Below are positions 11,511 to 19,992 of a stretch of 64,000 bases of DNA, in pieces. Position 1 is the first letter of the stretch. Each line of letters opens with the position of its first letter. The translations under genes and the position numbers were made by a program. Origin of the DNA: Micromonospora sp. MW-13 (GTDB taxonomy: Bacteria > Actinomycetota > Actinomycetes > Mycobacteriales > Micromonosporaceae); NCBI RefSeq assembly GCF_003434305.1, contig NZ_QKKX01000003.1, positions 62,001 through 126,000 on the forward strand, written 5' to 3'. The notes beneath the pieces are model-generated. The model saw nothing but the letters and a program-made list of their open reading frames with translations. It made no database searches and had not been told where the DNA came from.

Positions 11511-14500
11511 GTGAGCACCGGACCTACGACCCTGCCCGAGAGCGGCGAGTCGGACGAGCGGAGTCGGCGCCGTCGGCTGCCGCGCCTACGCGACGCCCGG
11601 ATCCGTTCGAAGCTGGCGCTGATCCTGGTGGTGCCGGTCGCGGCGGTGATCGCGCTCGCCACCGTCCGGCTGATCTCGACCGGTGAGGGCGCGCTTGAGG
11701 CGACCCGGCTCCGGTCGCTGACCGAGCTGTCGATCGACGTCTCCGCACTCACCCAGGACCTGCACAAGGAGCGGATGGCCGCGGCCAGCTACCTGGCCTC
11801 GCCGGGGCAGCGGGCCGACGCCTTCAACCTGCGGGTGCGCAGCACGGACGCCCGGATCGCGGAGTACAACGCCGAGCGCGGGCGGGTCGGCGACGTCCCG
11901 GCCGCCGTGCGGGACCGGCTCAAGGTCATCGGGGACCACCTGGCGACGCTGAACAGCACCCGGCAGGAGGTCCTGGACCGCCAGCAGATGGCGGTGGCCG
12001 AGGCCGCGCTGCGCTACGGGGTCATCCTCACCGACCTGGTCTCCTACGGTGACACGCTGGCCCAGCTCCCCGGCCAGGAGAGCCTGGCGGACACCCGCCG
12101 GGCGGTGGCCGCGTTCGCCCACGCCAAGGCGGCGGTCGCCGAGGAGGAGGCGGTGGCCTTCACCGCGCTCTCCGCCGGCCGGCTCGACGAGGAACAGTTC
12201 TCCTCGTTCGTCGCCACCCTGACCAGCCAGCAGGAGGCGCTCGTCTCCTTCTCGCTGGCCGCCGACCCCGTCCAGCGGGCCCTCGTCGACAGCACGGTCT
12301 CCGGCGACGCGGTGACCCTCGCCGACCGGGTGGCCGCCGACCTGAACCGGTCGGTCGGGCAGGCCCCGCTGGTCTCCGCCGCCGACGCCACCGCCTCCAT
12401 CGGCGCGGTCAACGACCTGATGCGGTGGGCCGAGATCCGGCTCCAGGACCGCCTGCTCGCCCAGACCGAGGAGGCCCGGTCCAACGTCATCCAGCAGGCG
12501 ATCATCGAGTCGGCGCTGGTGCTGCTGACCCTGATCGTCGCCGTCACGCTGGCCGTGGTGCTGGCCCGGTCGCTCAACCACTCGCTGCGCCGGCTGCGTG
12601 AGGGCGCCCTGTCGGTGGCCAACCGCGACCTGCCGGACGCGGTGAGCCGGCTGCAGAACATCGGCAGCGTCGGCGACGGTGGCGTGGAGGAGATCGTCCG
12701 GCAGGTCCGCGACCCGATCAAGCTCACCAACCGTGACGAGGTCGGCCAGGTCGCGCTGGCGTTCAACGTCGTCCACCGGGAGGCGGTCCGGGTCGCCGCC
12801 GAGCAGGCCGCGCTGCGGACCAGCGTCTCGGCGATGTTCCTCAACCTGGCCCGGCGCAGTCAGACCCTGGTCGACCGGATGATCGGCGAGCTGGACGCGA
12901 TCGAGCGCGGCGAGGAGGACCCGAAGCGCCTCGCCCAGCTCTTCGAGCTCGACCACCTGGCCACCCGGATGCGCCGCAACGACGAGAACCTGCTGGTGCT
13001 CGCCGGTGCGGACTCGGCGGTGCCGCGCCGCGACGACGCCCTGCTGATCGACGTCCTGCGGGCCTCCCAGTCCGAGGTCGAGCAGTACAACCGCATCGAG
13101 TTCGGCACCGTCGACACCGACATCTCGGTGGCCGCGCACGCCGTCAACGACGTCGTCCGGCTGGTCGCCGAGCTGCTCGACAACGCGACCCGCTTCTCGC
13201 CGCCGAACACGGTGGTGGTCGCCGACGGCCGACGGATCCGCGACTACGTGCTGATCCAGGTCGAGGACCGGGGCCTCGGGCTCACCGACGAGCAGCTCGA
13301 CTCGCTCAACCGCCGGCTCTCCGCCCCGTCGACCGTGGACGTCGCCGCGTTCCGGCTGATGGGTCTGGCCGTGGTGAGCCGCCTCGCGTCCCGCTACGGC
13401 ATCCGGGTGGAGCTGCGGCGCAACGTCGAGGGCGGCACCGTCGCCCAGGTGACGCTGCCCAGCTCGACCGTGGTGCTGCCGTCGCTGCGCGGTCGCGAGC
13501 AGGCCCCGGCGCCGTTGACCCCGCCGCGCCAGCCCGCCGCGGTGGAGCAGACGCCGCTCACCCCGATGGGCCTCGACTCGCCGCTCGCCGGTGCCGGCCG
13601 CACCGCCACGCTGACCGACCAGTGGCGTACCTCCGCCCCGACGCCGGCCCGTTGGCAGGTACCCGGCGACTCCCGGGAGGCCGCGCCGGCCACGCCGTTC
13701 GGCACGCCGGCCGTCGCCCAGCCGGCGATTCCAGCCGCCGCGCCGGCCCCCCTGGGCCAGCCGCCCGCCCCGGCCCAGCCGGCGTTCACGCCCGGTGACG
13801 GGTTCTCGGTGGGCAGCCCGACCGTGGCGTTCCCGACGATCGACCCGCTGCCCCGGCGGACACCCGCCGGGGAGGCCGCCCCCAGCGCCTCGGTGACACC
13901 CGCCGCGCCGGTGCTGCCCGGCGGCCCGGTCGCCGGAATGACACCGAACGCTCCCGCCGTGCCGGCCGCCCCGGCCGCCCCGGTGGTCGCCCGTCCGGCC
14001 CAGCCGGCCGAGGCACCGATCTTCCGGGAGATGGAGGCGGTCTGGTTCCGGTCGCACGGTGACGACGTGACCGCGATCTTCCAGCGGCCCAATTTCGACG
14101 ACGAGCCGGCCCCGGCCAAGGTGCCCGCTGCCCCCCGGCCACCGCTGCCCACCCGTACCCCGGGGGCCACCCCCGCGGACGGTACGACCGCGGCGACCCC
14201 GCCGCCGGCGTACACCCCGCCGGTGGCCCCGCCCCCGGAGCCGACGCCGGCCGCGACCGGGCCGACCGGGCCGGCGGCAGCCACCGGGCCGTCGGCGATC
14301 GACCCCGAGGCCTGGCGGACGGCCGCCGACGAGGGCTGGTCGCGGGCCAGCCGGGCGGCGGAACCGACCGCGTCCGGTACCACCCGCTCCGGCCTGCCGA
14401 AGCGGGTCCCGCAGGCGCAGCTCGTCCCCGGCGGGATCGAGCAGAAGAGCGGTCGGGACCGCAGCCGGCGCACCCCCGACGAAGTACGCGGTCTGCTGTC

Positions 14501-14582
14501 GGCCTACCACCGCGGCGTGCAGCGCGGACGGACGGCCGGCGTGGACCAGAACAGCACCTCGACCAAGGAGACGAGCCGATGA
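11511..14582 (+). CDS. cvnA: Conservon sensor protein: nitrate/nitrite-sensing domain, histidine-kinase-like (CvnA)
   Basis: 1023 residues. Order: basic N-terminus, membrane helix (about 34-55), extracytoplasmic NIT-type sensor domain, second membrane helix (about 332-355), HAMP-like linker, a dimerisation-like helix with DHLATRMRR (about 480), and an HATPase domain with N-box ELLDNATRFSPP (about 553) and DRGLGL (about 584). A Pro/Ala-rich tail of about 350 residues follows. GTG 11511 is chosen because GGAGG lies seven bases before it. In Streptomyces conservons the CvnA-D proteins form a membrane complex resembling eukaryotic G-protein-coupled systems; the NIT domain suggests a nitrate/nitrite-like signal. 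Confidence 0.9.
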   Translation: MSTGPTTLPESGESDERSRRRRLPRLRDARIRSKLALILVVPVAAVIALATVRLISTGEGALEATRLRSLTELSIDVSALTQDLHKERMAAASYLASPGQRADAFNLRVRSTDARIAEYNAERGRVGDVPAAVRDRLKVIGDHLATLNSTRQEVLDRQQMAVAEAALRYGVILTDLVSYGDTLAQLPGQESLADTRRAVAAFAHAKAAVAEEEAVAFTALSAGRLDEEQFSSFVATLTSQQEALVSFSLAADPVQRALVDSTVSGDAVTLADRVAADLNRSVGQAPLVSAADATASIGAVNDLMRWAEIRLQDRLLAQTEEARSNVIQQAIIESALVLLTLIVAVTLAVVLARSLNHSLRRLREGALSVANRDLPDAVSRLQNIGSVGDGGVEEIVRQVRDPIKLTNRDEVGQVALAFNVVHREAVRVAAEQAALRTSVSAMFLNLARRSQTLVDRMIGELDAIERGEEDPKRLAQLFELDHLATRMRRNDENLLVLAGADSAVPRRDDALLIDVLRASQSEVEQYNRIEFGTVDTDISVAAHAVNDVVRLVAELLDNATRFSPPNTVVVADGRRIRDYVLIQVEDRGLGLTDEQLDSLNRRLSAPSTVDVAAFRLMGLAVVSRLASRYGIRVELRRNVEGGTVAQVTLPSSTVVLPSLRGREQAPAPLTPPRQPAAVEQTPLTPMGLDSPLAGAGRTATLTDQWRTSAPTPARWQVPGDSREAAPATPFGTPAVAQPAIPAAAPAPLGQPPAPAQPAFTPGDGFSVGSPTVAFPTIDPLPRRTPAGEAAPSASVTPAAPVLPGGPVAGMTPNAPAVPAAPAAPVVARPAQPAEAPIFREMEAVWFRSHGDDVTAIFQRPNFDDEPAPAKVPAAPRPPLPTRTPGATPADGTTAATPPPAYTPPVAPPPEPTPAATGPTGPAAATGPSAIDPEAWRTAADEGWSRASRAAEPTASGTTRSGLPKRVPQAQLVPGGIEQKSGRDRSRRTPDEVRGLLSAYHRGVQRGRTAGVDQNSTSTKETSR

Positions 14583-14986
14583 ACAGGCCAGCGGCCATGC
14601 AGGACATGGGTTGGCTGCTCACCAACTTCGCCGACAGCGTGGCAGGCATCGCCCACGTGGTGGCGGTGTCCGCGGACGGGCTGCTGCTCGCCTCGTCGCG
14701 GGACCTCCCCGCGGACCGGGCCGACCAGCTCGCGGCGATCACCTCCGGCGTGGTGAGCCTGACCGAGGGCGCGGCCCGCATGTTCAGCGCCGGCGGGGTG
14801 CTCCAGACAGTCATCGAGATGGACAGCGGCTACCTGTTCCTCATGTCGATCAGCGACGGCTCGTCGATGGCGGTGCTGGCCGCCCGTAGCTGCGACGTCG
14901 GGCAGGTCGGGTACGAGATGGCGCTGCTGGTCGAGCGGGTGGGCGCCGCGCTGGTGCCGCTGCGCCGGGACGCGGTGCGCTCCTAG
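14579..14986 (+). CDS. cvnB: Roadblock/LC7-domain conservon protein (CvnB)
   Basis: 135 residues. A single Roadblock/LC7 domain (WLLTNFADSVAGIAHVVAVSADGLLLASS) of the type that regulates small GTPases, here probably the CvnD protein two genes on. ATG 14579 overlaps the cvnA stop (ATGA), so the two are coupled. Confidence 0.93.
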   Translation: MNRPAAMQDMGWLLTNFADSVAGIAHVVAVSADGLLLASSRDLPADRADQLAAITSGVVSLTEGAARMFSAGGVLQTVIEMDSGYLFLMSISDGSSMAVLAARSCDVGQVGYEMALLVERVGAALVPLRRDAVRS

Positions 14987-15045
14987 CGCACGGACGGACT
15001 GATCGGGTGCCGAGGGACGGCACCCTCCAGAGGAGGTGATCGCGG

Positions 15046-15411
15046 ATGGACCAACGACGGGAGGACCCGCGCGGCGCGTTGGTGCGTCCGTACGCGGTCA
15101 CCCGTGGCCGTACCGAGCCGCGCCAGGACATCGCGCTGGAGGCGGTGCTGACGGCCAGCCCCACGGCGGTCGCCGAGTCCCGGTTCGCCGGCCACGACAA
15201 GCACCGGATCGCCACGATCTGCGAGGGCCGACCCCAGTCGCTGGCCGAGGTCGCCGCCTACACCCGGATGCCGCTGGGCGTCGCCCGGGTGATCATCGCC
15301 GACATGGTGGCCGAGGGCCTGCTGACGCTACACACTGCCGCTCCTCCCGAAGGGTACGAGGAGCGGATGGAAATCCTTGGAAGGGTGCTAAGTGGACTTC
15401 GCAGGCTATGA
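15046..15411 (+). CDS. cvnC: DUF742 conservon protein (CvnC)
   Basis: 121 residues with the DUF742 winged-helix-like core (LVRPYAVTRGRT, SVAEVAAYTRMPLGVARVIIADM-like region), always third in conservons. An unusually complete ribosome site (AGGAGGTGATC, 15031-15041) precedes ATG 15046. It overlaps cvnD by 20 bases. Confidence 0.93.
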   Translation: MDQRREDPRGALVRPYAVTRGRTEPRQDIALEAVLTASPTAVAESRFAGHDKHRIATICEGRPQSLAEVAAYTRMPLGVARVIIADMVAEGLLTLHTAAPPEGYEERMEILGRVLSGLRRL

Positions 15412-16015
15412 CCCCGCCGGGGCACGCCGCAACCGCGGGATCACCTCCGCGAAGATCGTGGTTGCGGGCGGCTTCGGCGTGGGCAAGACGACCCTGGTCG
15501 GCGCGGTCTCGGAGATCACTCCGCTGACCACCGAGGCGGTGATGACCGCGGCCGGCGTCGGGATCGACGACCCGTCGAAGGTGCCAGGAAAGCAGACCAC
15601 CACGGTCGCCATGGACTTCGGCCGCATCACCATGGCCGAGGACCTGATCCTCTATCTCTTCGGCACGCCCGGCCAGACCCGGTTCTGGTTCATGTGGGAC
15701 GAGATCATCAAAGGCGCGGTGGGCGCGGCGGTGCTGGTCGACACCCGCCGGATCACCGACGCGTTCGCCCCGCTGGACTACTTCGAGAACCGTCGCCTGC
15801 CGTACGTGGTGGCGTTGAACCGGTTCGACAACGCGCCCCAGTACGAGCTGGAGGAGGTCCGCGAGGCCCTCGCCATCTCGCCCCAGGTGCCGCTGATCAT
15901 GACCGACGCCCGGCACCGGGATTCGGTGAAGCAGGTGCTGGTCACGGTCGTCGAGCACGCGATGTTGCGCCTCCAGGCCGAGCACGGCCGCGGCTACCCG
16001 ACCCCGGTCGGCTGA
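15392..16015 (+). CDS. cvnD: Conservon Ras-like GTP-binding protein (CvnD)
   Basis: 207 residues. P-loop GGFGVGKTT near residue 30, switch-like TTTVAMDFGRI, FGTPGQTRFWFMW (G3 region) and a NRFDNA motif (G4-like) mark the small-GTPase fold of the CvnD/MglA group. GTG 15392 lies inside the end of cvnC with GGAAGGG upstream, so translation is coupled. It completes a canonical cvnABCD operon that ends here. Confidence 0.93.
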   Translation: MDFAGYDPAGARRNRGITSAKIVVAGGFGVGKTTLVGAVSEITPLTTEAVMTAAGVGIDDPSKVPGKQTTTVAMDFGRITMAEDLILYLFGTPGQTRFWFMWDEIIKGAVGAAVLVDTRRITDAFAPLDYFENRRLPYVVALNRFDNAPQYELEEVREALAISPQVPLIMTDARHRDSVKQVLVTVVEHAMLRLQAEHGRGYPTPVG

Positions 16016-16093
16016 CCGACTGAAGCGCGCCGGCGGTGGCCCGAGTCGTCAGGACCACCGCCGCCGCGCCGCGCCGCCCGCCCCCGGGTGCCA

Positions 16094-16145
16094 ATACACG
16101 GAATTAGTGGCCTTGCGGCGCCGCAAGGCCACTAATTCCGTGTAT
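16094..16145. repeat. 52-bp perfect palindrome (member 1 of a two-copy family)
   Basis: Arms 16094-16119 and 16120-16145 are perfect reverse complements with no loop base left over. The arm reads ATACACGGAATTAGTGGC followed by CTTGCGGC. The outer part CACGGAA-NN-AGTGGC is shared with the palindrome at 60622-60671. It lies downstream of the conservon and could act as its terminator. Confidence 0.97.
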
Positions 16146-16432
16146 CAGCGGGGTCTTCGGGGCGGCAGCGTCCGCAGCAGGGCGGTACGGGAGAGCATCC
16201 GCACCGGTGACGTGGCCAGCGCGCCCGCAGCACCGCCATCGGTGCGGGGGCCATCGGGCGCAGCTCCCCGTCGATCACGGCCGCGTGCCCACGCAGGGTC
16301 AGCAGGTGCCCGGCCGCTTGATGGTGACCGTGCGCCGGGGCAGCTCGTCCACGAGGGTTCTGCCATGCGGCGGGGTTTTTGGGTGGTTCGGCGGTGGGCG
16401 GCAAGTGGGATGACCGGTGGTCATACCGAAAG
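16146..16432. other. Gap between palindrome and toxin-antitoxin pair, possible gene remnant
   Basis: No intact gene. On the minus strand, about 16145-16330, two frames joined by a 2-base shift give a plausible protein end (GHAAVIDGELRPMAPAPMAVLRA then LATSPVRMLSRTALLRTLPP). This may be a decayed C-terminus or simply a high-GC shadow. Confidence 0.3.
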
Positions 16433-16438
16433 TAGGCT
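16433..16438 (+). promoter_or_regulatory. Leaderless -10 box for the toxin-antitoxin pair
   Basis: TAGGCT, seven bases before ATG 16446, so transcription would begin at or next to the start codon. No ribosome site is present between them. Confidence 0.6.
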
Positions 16439-16445
16439 GAGCGGC

Positions 16446-16703
16446 ATGACTGCCAAGGTGACACTGTCGTTCTCCGACGAGACGATCGAGGAGGCGCGCC
16501 GGTTCGCCAAGCGGGAGGGGCTGTCGCTCTCCGCCTGGATGGACCAGGCCGCCCGGGAGAAGGCGCTGCGCGAGGTCTTCACCGCGCACGCCGCCGCCGT
16601 CGGCCGCGCCGGGCTGGACCTGGAGACGGCCGCCCTGGCGGACGCCCGCGAGGTGGAGATGGTCGACGAGGCGCTGTTCGGCGGGCGGCCGCGTGCTGCG
16701 TAG
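16446..16703 (+). CDS. Antitoxin, probable ribbon-helix-helix type
   Basis: 85 residues. The N-terminal KVTLSFSDETIEEARRFAKREGLSLSAWMDQA looks like a ribbon-helix-helix DNA-binding and dimerisation domain as found in MazE/VapB-like antitoxins. The acidic C-terminal half would wrap the toxin. It overlaps the toxin gene by 11 bases. Autoregulation of its own leaderless promoter is expected for the family. Confidence 0.75.
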   Translation: MTAKVTLSFSDETIEEARRFAKREGLSLSAWMDQAAREKALREVFTAHAAAVGRAGLDLETAALADAREVEMVDEALFGGRPRAA

Positions 16704-16986
16704 GGGCGAGGTCTGGCGCATCGAGGGGGCCCGGGAACGGCTCGGGTTGGTGATCAGTTCCGACGTCTACAACTCCACGGACGTGCCGATCGTGATGGTG
16801 GCCGAGGTGGTCGAGACGGCGCTGCTGCGCGACTCTCCGCTGGCCGTCCCGATGGGCGGGTACGTGGTGATGCCCGACCGGCTCTCCTCGCCGATGAAGA
16901 AGTGGTTCACCGAGTGCGTGGACGTGGCCGACACCGACACGATGCTCCGGGTCGGGCGCGCGCTGCGCATCCTCCAGGAACTCTGA
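16693..16986 (+). CDS. MazF/PemK-family toxin
   Basis: 97 residues. MLRRGEVWRIEG at the start and LGLVISSDVYN, VVMPDRLSS and the closing VGRALRILQEL follow the MazF/PemK endoribonuclease fold. The usual RP pair after the first strand is not obvious, so activity is not certain. GTG 16693 lies inside the antitoxin gene, the normal arrangement for coupled expression. Confidence 0.75.
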   Translation: MLRRGEVWRIEGARERLGLVISSDVYNSTDVPIVMVAEVVETALLRDSPLAVPMGGYVVMPDRLSSPMKKWFTECVDVADTDTMLRVGRALRILQEL

Positions 16987-17200
16987 CCGGAACTCCGCAC
17001 GCCGCGCGGTTCCCGGCCCCGGCCGACCTCCGACCCGCGCGGCTCCGGCCGGCATCTCACCGGCGCGCCCGCCCGGTCGTGCGGTCGTCGTTGCGTGGGC
17101 GACTCGGACAGCCGAGGTCGACCTGCGACGACGGCCGGGCCGGTGGAAGATGACCCGCGCCGGAGTGTGACCGAGATCATGATGGCGACGCGGGGCGGCG
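16987..17200. other. Non-coding stretch between toxin and rplM promoter
   Basis: I see no gene with proper composition. It leads into the terminator and promoter of rplM described next; together they span the 377 bases between the toxin and rplM genes. Confidence 0.5.
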
Positions 17201-17220
17201 CGGGGGTGACCCCCCGTTTT
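17201..17220 (+). terminator. Intrinsic terminator upstream of rplM
   Basis: CGGGGG, loop TGAC, CCCCCG, then TTTT. A short but classic GC stem with U-tract, which would insulate rplM from the toxin gene. Its T-tract overlaps the -35 box of the rplM promoter. Confidence 0.7.
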
Positions 17221-17248
17221 GACCTGCCGACCTGCCCCCGGGTATCGT
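17219..17248 (+). promoter_or_regulatory. Probable sigma-70-type promoter of rplM-rpsI
   Basis: TTGACC (17219-17224) and TATCGT (17243-17248) with 18 bases between. It would give a leader of about 110 bases before rplM, long enough for L13 autoregulation, although I cannot fold one with confidence. Confidence 0.55.
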
Positions 17249-17363
17249 TGCCTGCTGTTGTACGACATCCAGAGGCGTGCCGCATCAGGTACGCTTGGTC
17301 GTTCGTGCGCGCCTGGTCACCTCGGCGCGCGACCCCAGACCGACGACGAGACAAGGTAGACCT

Positions 17364-17807
17364 GTGCGTACGTACAGCCCGAAGCCGGGTGAGATCGAGC
17401 GTCAGTGGCACGTTATCGACGCCTCTGATGTCGTGCTGGGCCGCCTGGCCACCCACGCCGCCACGCTGTTGCGCGGCAAGCACAAGCCGACTTTCGCGCC
17501 GCACGTCGACACGGGCGACTTCGTCGTCGTCGTGAACGCGGGCAAGGTCGCGCTGACCGGCAACAAGCGCCAGACCAAGGTCGCCTACCGCCACTCGGGT
17601 TACCCGGGCGGCCTGAAGCAGGTCGGCTACGAGGAGCTGCTCAGCAAGCGTCCCGAGCGGGCCATCGAGCTGGCCGTGAAGGGGATGCTCCCGCACAACA
17701 AGCTCGGCCGTCAGCTGATCAAGAAGCTGAAGGTCTACGCCGGTGCCGAGCACCCGCACGGCGCGCAGCAGCCGGCGCCGTTCGAGATCAAGCAGATCGC
17801 GCAGTGA
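17364..17807 (+). CDS. rplM: Large-subunit ribosomal protein uL13
   Basis: 147 residues, the standard bacterial length. The N-terminal [28 protein letters not shown] and the [23 protein letters not shown] region are diagnostic. GTG 17364 gives the family start; upstream in-frame codons have no coding character. Followed at once by rpsI, the universal L13-S9 pair. Confidence 0.98.
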   Translation: MRTYSPKPGEIERQWHVIDASDVVLGRLATHAATLLRGKHKPTFAPHVDTGDFVVVVNAGKVALTGNKRQTKVAYRHSGYPGGLKQVGYEELLSKRPERAIELAVKGMLPHNKLGRQLIKKLKVYAGAEHPHGAQQPAPFEIKQIAQ

Positions 17808-17827
17808 GCGCGGGCGAAGGAAGCAGC

Positions 17828-18292
17828 ATGACCGACATCACCGAGACCGAGGTCGCCCCCGAGGCCACCGAGGCGCCGGCGCCCGTCGCCCGCGCGCCCC
17901 GTGGCGACCGGCCGATCCAGACCGTCGGCCGCCGCAAGGAGGCCATCGTCCGGGTACGCATCGTCCCGGGCAGCGGCAAGATCACCTGCAACGGCCGCGA
18001 CCTTGAGGCCTACTTCCCGAGCAAGGTGCACCAGCAGCTCATCAAGGACCCGCTGGTCACCGCCGAGAAGCCCGAGGCGTTCGACGTCATCGCCAACCTG
18101 CGCGGCGGCGGCACCACCGGCCAGGCCGGTGCGCTGCGGCTCGCCATCGCCCGGGCGCTGATCGTCAGCGAGCCGGACGACCGCCCGGCCCTGAAGAAGG
18201 CCGGCTTCCTGACCCGCGACGCCCGGGTCAAGGAGAGCAAGAAGTACGGCCTCAAGAAGGCCCGTAAGGCTCCCCAGTACTCGAAGCGCTGA
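17828..18292 (+). CDS. rpsI: Small-subunit ribosomal protein uS9
   Basis: 154 residues. An acidic/Ala-rich N-terminal extension typical of actinobacteria precedes the S9 core ([22 protein letters not shown]) and the basic tail ending in YSKR, which reaches the P-site. ATG 17828 is chosen because GAAGGAAG lies just upstream; GTG 17804, overlapping the rplM stop, would add eight residues. Confidence 0.98.
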   Translation: MTDITETEVAPEATEAPAPVARAPRGDRPIQTVGRRKEAIVRVRIVPGSGKITCNGRDLEAYFPSKVHQQLIKDPLVTAEKPEAFDVIANLRGGGTTGQAGALRLAIARALIVSEPDDRPALKKAGFLTRDARVKESKKYGLKKARKAPQYSKR

Positions 18293-18321
18293 CCACCAGC
18301 GGCACGTTGTACTTCTGACGG

Positions 18322-18366
18322 ACGGCCGGGTCCGCCTCCCCCTCGACGGGGAGGTGGCCCGGCCGT
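18322..18366 (+). terminator. Terminator of rplM-rpsI
   Basis: Inverted repeat with ACGGCCGGG / CCCGGCCGT outer arms and CCTCCCC / GGGGAGG inner arms around a short loop, followed by a T-rich run (TTTCGCTTTCC). Confidence 0.85.
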
Positions 18367-18409
18367 TTCGCTTTCCTGTTGTGCACCATTTCCTCGGAGG
18401 TTGGCGGGT

Positions 18410-19765
18410 ATGGGCCGGTTGTTCGGCACGGACGGCGTACGCGGGCGGGCGAACGCGGATCTCACTCCCGAGCTGGCGCTCGCGGTGGCGGTTGCCGCCG
18501 CCCACACGCTGGCCGAGACGGACCGGAGCCATCCGCCGCTCGCCGTGGTCGGCCGGGACACCCGGGCCAGCGGGGAGATGCTGGAGGCCGCCGTGGTGGC
18601 CGGGCTCACCAGTGCCGGCGCGAACGTGGTCCGGGTCGGCGTGCTGCCGACCCCGGCCGTGGCCTACCTCACCGCCGAGGCCAAGGCCGACCTGGGCGTG
18701 ATGCTCTCCGCGTCGCACAACCCGATGCCGGACAACGGCATCAAGCTCTTCGCCGCCGGCGGGCACAAGCTCCCCGACGAGATCGAGATGAAGATCGAGG
18801 CGGCCGTCGAGGCGAACGCCACCACCGCCTGGGACCGGCCGACCGGCGCCGGGGTGGGGCGGGTGCACGACCTGCTCGACGGCGCCGACCACTACGTCCA
18901 GCACCTGATCGGCACCCTGCCGCACCGGCTCGACGGGCTCAAGGTCGTGGTCGACTGCGCCAACGGCGCGGCGGCCGATGTCGCGCCCGTGGCGTACCAG
19001 GAGGCGGGGGCCGAGGTCGTCGCCATCCACGCCGAGCCGGACGGCCTCAACATCAACGACGACTGCGGCTCCAACCACATCGACGGGCTGCGGGAGACCG
19101 TGGTCAAGCTCGGCGCGCACCTCGGGATCGCCCACGACGGCGATGCCGACCGGTGCGTCGCGGTCACCGCCGACGGCGACGAGGTCGACGGCGACCAGGT
19201 GATGGCGATCCTCGCCCTGGCCATGCGGGACGCCGGCACGCTCACCGACGACACCCTGGTCGCCACCGTGATGAGCAACCTCGGCCTGCGGCTGGCCATG
19301 TCCGCCCAGGGCATCCGGCTGGTCGAGACCAAGGTCGGCGACCGGTACGTGCTGGAGGAGCTGCGCGCCTCCGGGCTCGCCCTCGGCGGCGAGCAGAGCG
19401 GGCACATCGTCATGCCGGCGTACGCCACCACCGGCGACGGCGTGCTGACCGGGCTGCACCTGATGGCTCGGATGGCCGCCACGGGGAGGTCCCTCGCCGA
19501 GTTGGCCGCCGTGGTGACCAAGCTGCCGCAGGTGCTGATCAACGTGCCGGTCGGGGACCGCTCGGTGGGCGCCGCCGCGCCGGCCGTCCGGGCCGAGGTC
19601 GAGCGGGCCGAGGCGGAGCTGGGCGAGACCGGCCGGGTGCTGCTGCGCCCGTCGGGCACGGAACCCCTGGTCCGGGTCATGGTCGAGGCGGCCACCGAGC
19701 AGACCGCCCGCGAGGTCGCCGAGCGCATCGCCGGGCAGGTCCGCTCCGCCAGCCCCACCGCCTGA
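18410..19765 (+). CDS. glmM: Phosphoglucosamine mutase
   Basis: 451 residues. Converts glucosamine-6-P to glucosamine-1-P for peptidoglycan precursors. The active-site phosphoserine loop ([13 protein letters not shown]), metal loop (DGDADRC), sugar loop (GGEQSGH) and C-terminal phosphate loop ([12 protein letters not shown]) are intact. ATG 18410 has CGGAGG nine bases before it. The position after rpsI is the conserved actinobacterial order; its pathway partner glmS is 4 kb downstream. Confidence 0.98.
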   Translation: MGRLFGTDGVRGRANADLTPELALAVAVAAAHTLAETDRSHPPLAVVGRDTRASGEMLEAAVVAGLTSAGANVVRVGVLPTPAVAYLTAEAKADLGVMLSASHNPMPDNGIKLFAAGGHKLPDEIEMKIEAAVEANATTAWDRPTGAGVGRVHDLLDGADHYVQHLIGTLPHRLDGLKVVVDCANGAAADVAPVAYQEAGAEVVAIHAEPDGLNINDDCGSNHIDGLRETVVKLGAHLGIAHDGDADRCVAVTADGDEVDGDQVMAILALAMRDAGTLTDDTLVATVMSNLGLRLAMSAQGIRLVETKVGDRYVLEELRASGLALGGEQSGHIVMPAYATTGDGVLTGLHLMARMAATGRSLAELAAVVTKLPQVLINVPVGDRSVGAAAPAVRAEVERAEAELGETGRVLLRPSGTEPLVRVMVEAATEQTAREVAERIAGQVRSASPTA

Positions 19766-19992
19766 CCCCGGCCCGGCTCCCTGGGGGACCGGTGCACCTC
19801 ACAGGCGCAGGCGGGCGACCCGGTCGTAGGTGTCGGCCGGTCCTCGCCGTCGGTGAGGTCCACGTCCTCGACGACCCGTCCGTCGCCGGGCCGGATCAAC
19901 GCCCATCAACGCCCGGGCGAGGGCGGATTAGGGAACGGCCCCTCCGGAGGTCACCTTCCGCCAAGACTTCGCGCGCGGCCGGTGGTGGGGCG
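19766..19992. other. Intergenic region with possible minus-strand gene remnant
   Basis: On the minus strand (about 19799-19913) one frame reads LIRPGDGRVVEDVDLTDGED and, after a small frame jump, another reads ADTYDRVARLRL before a stop. Together they resemble a protein C-terminus. It may be a decayed gene; no intact ORF exists. Confidence 0.3.
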
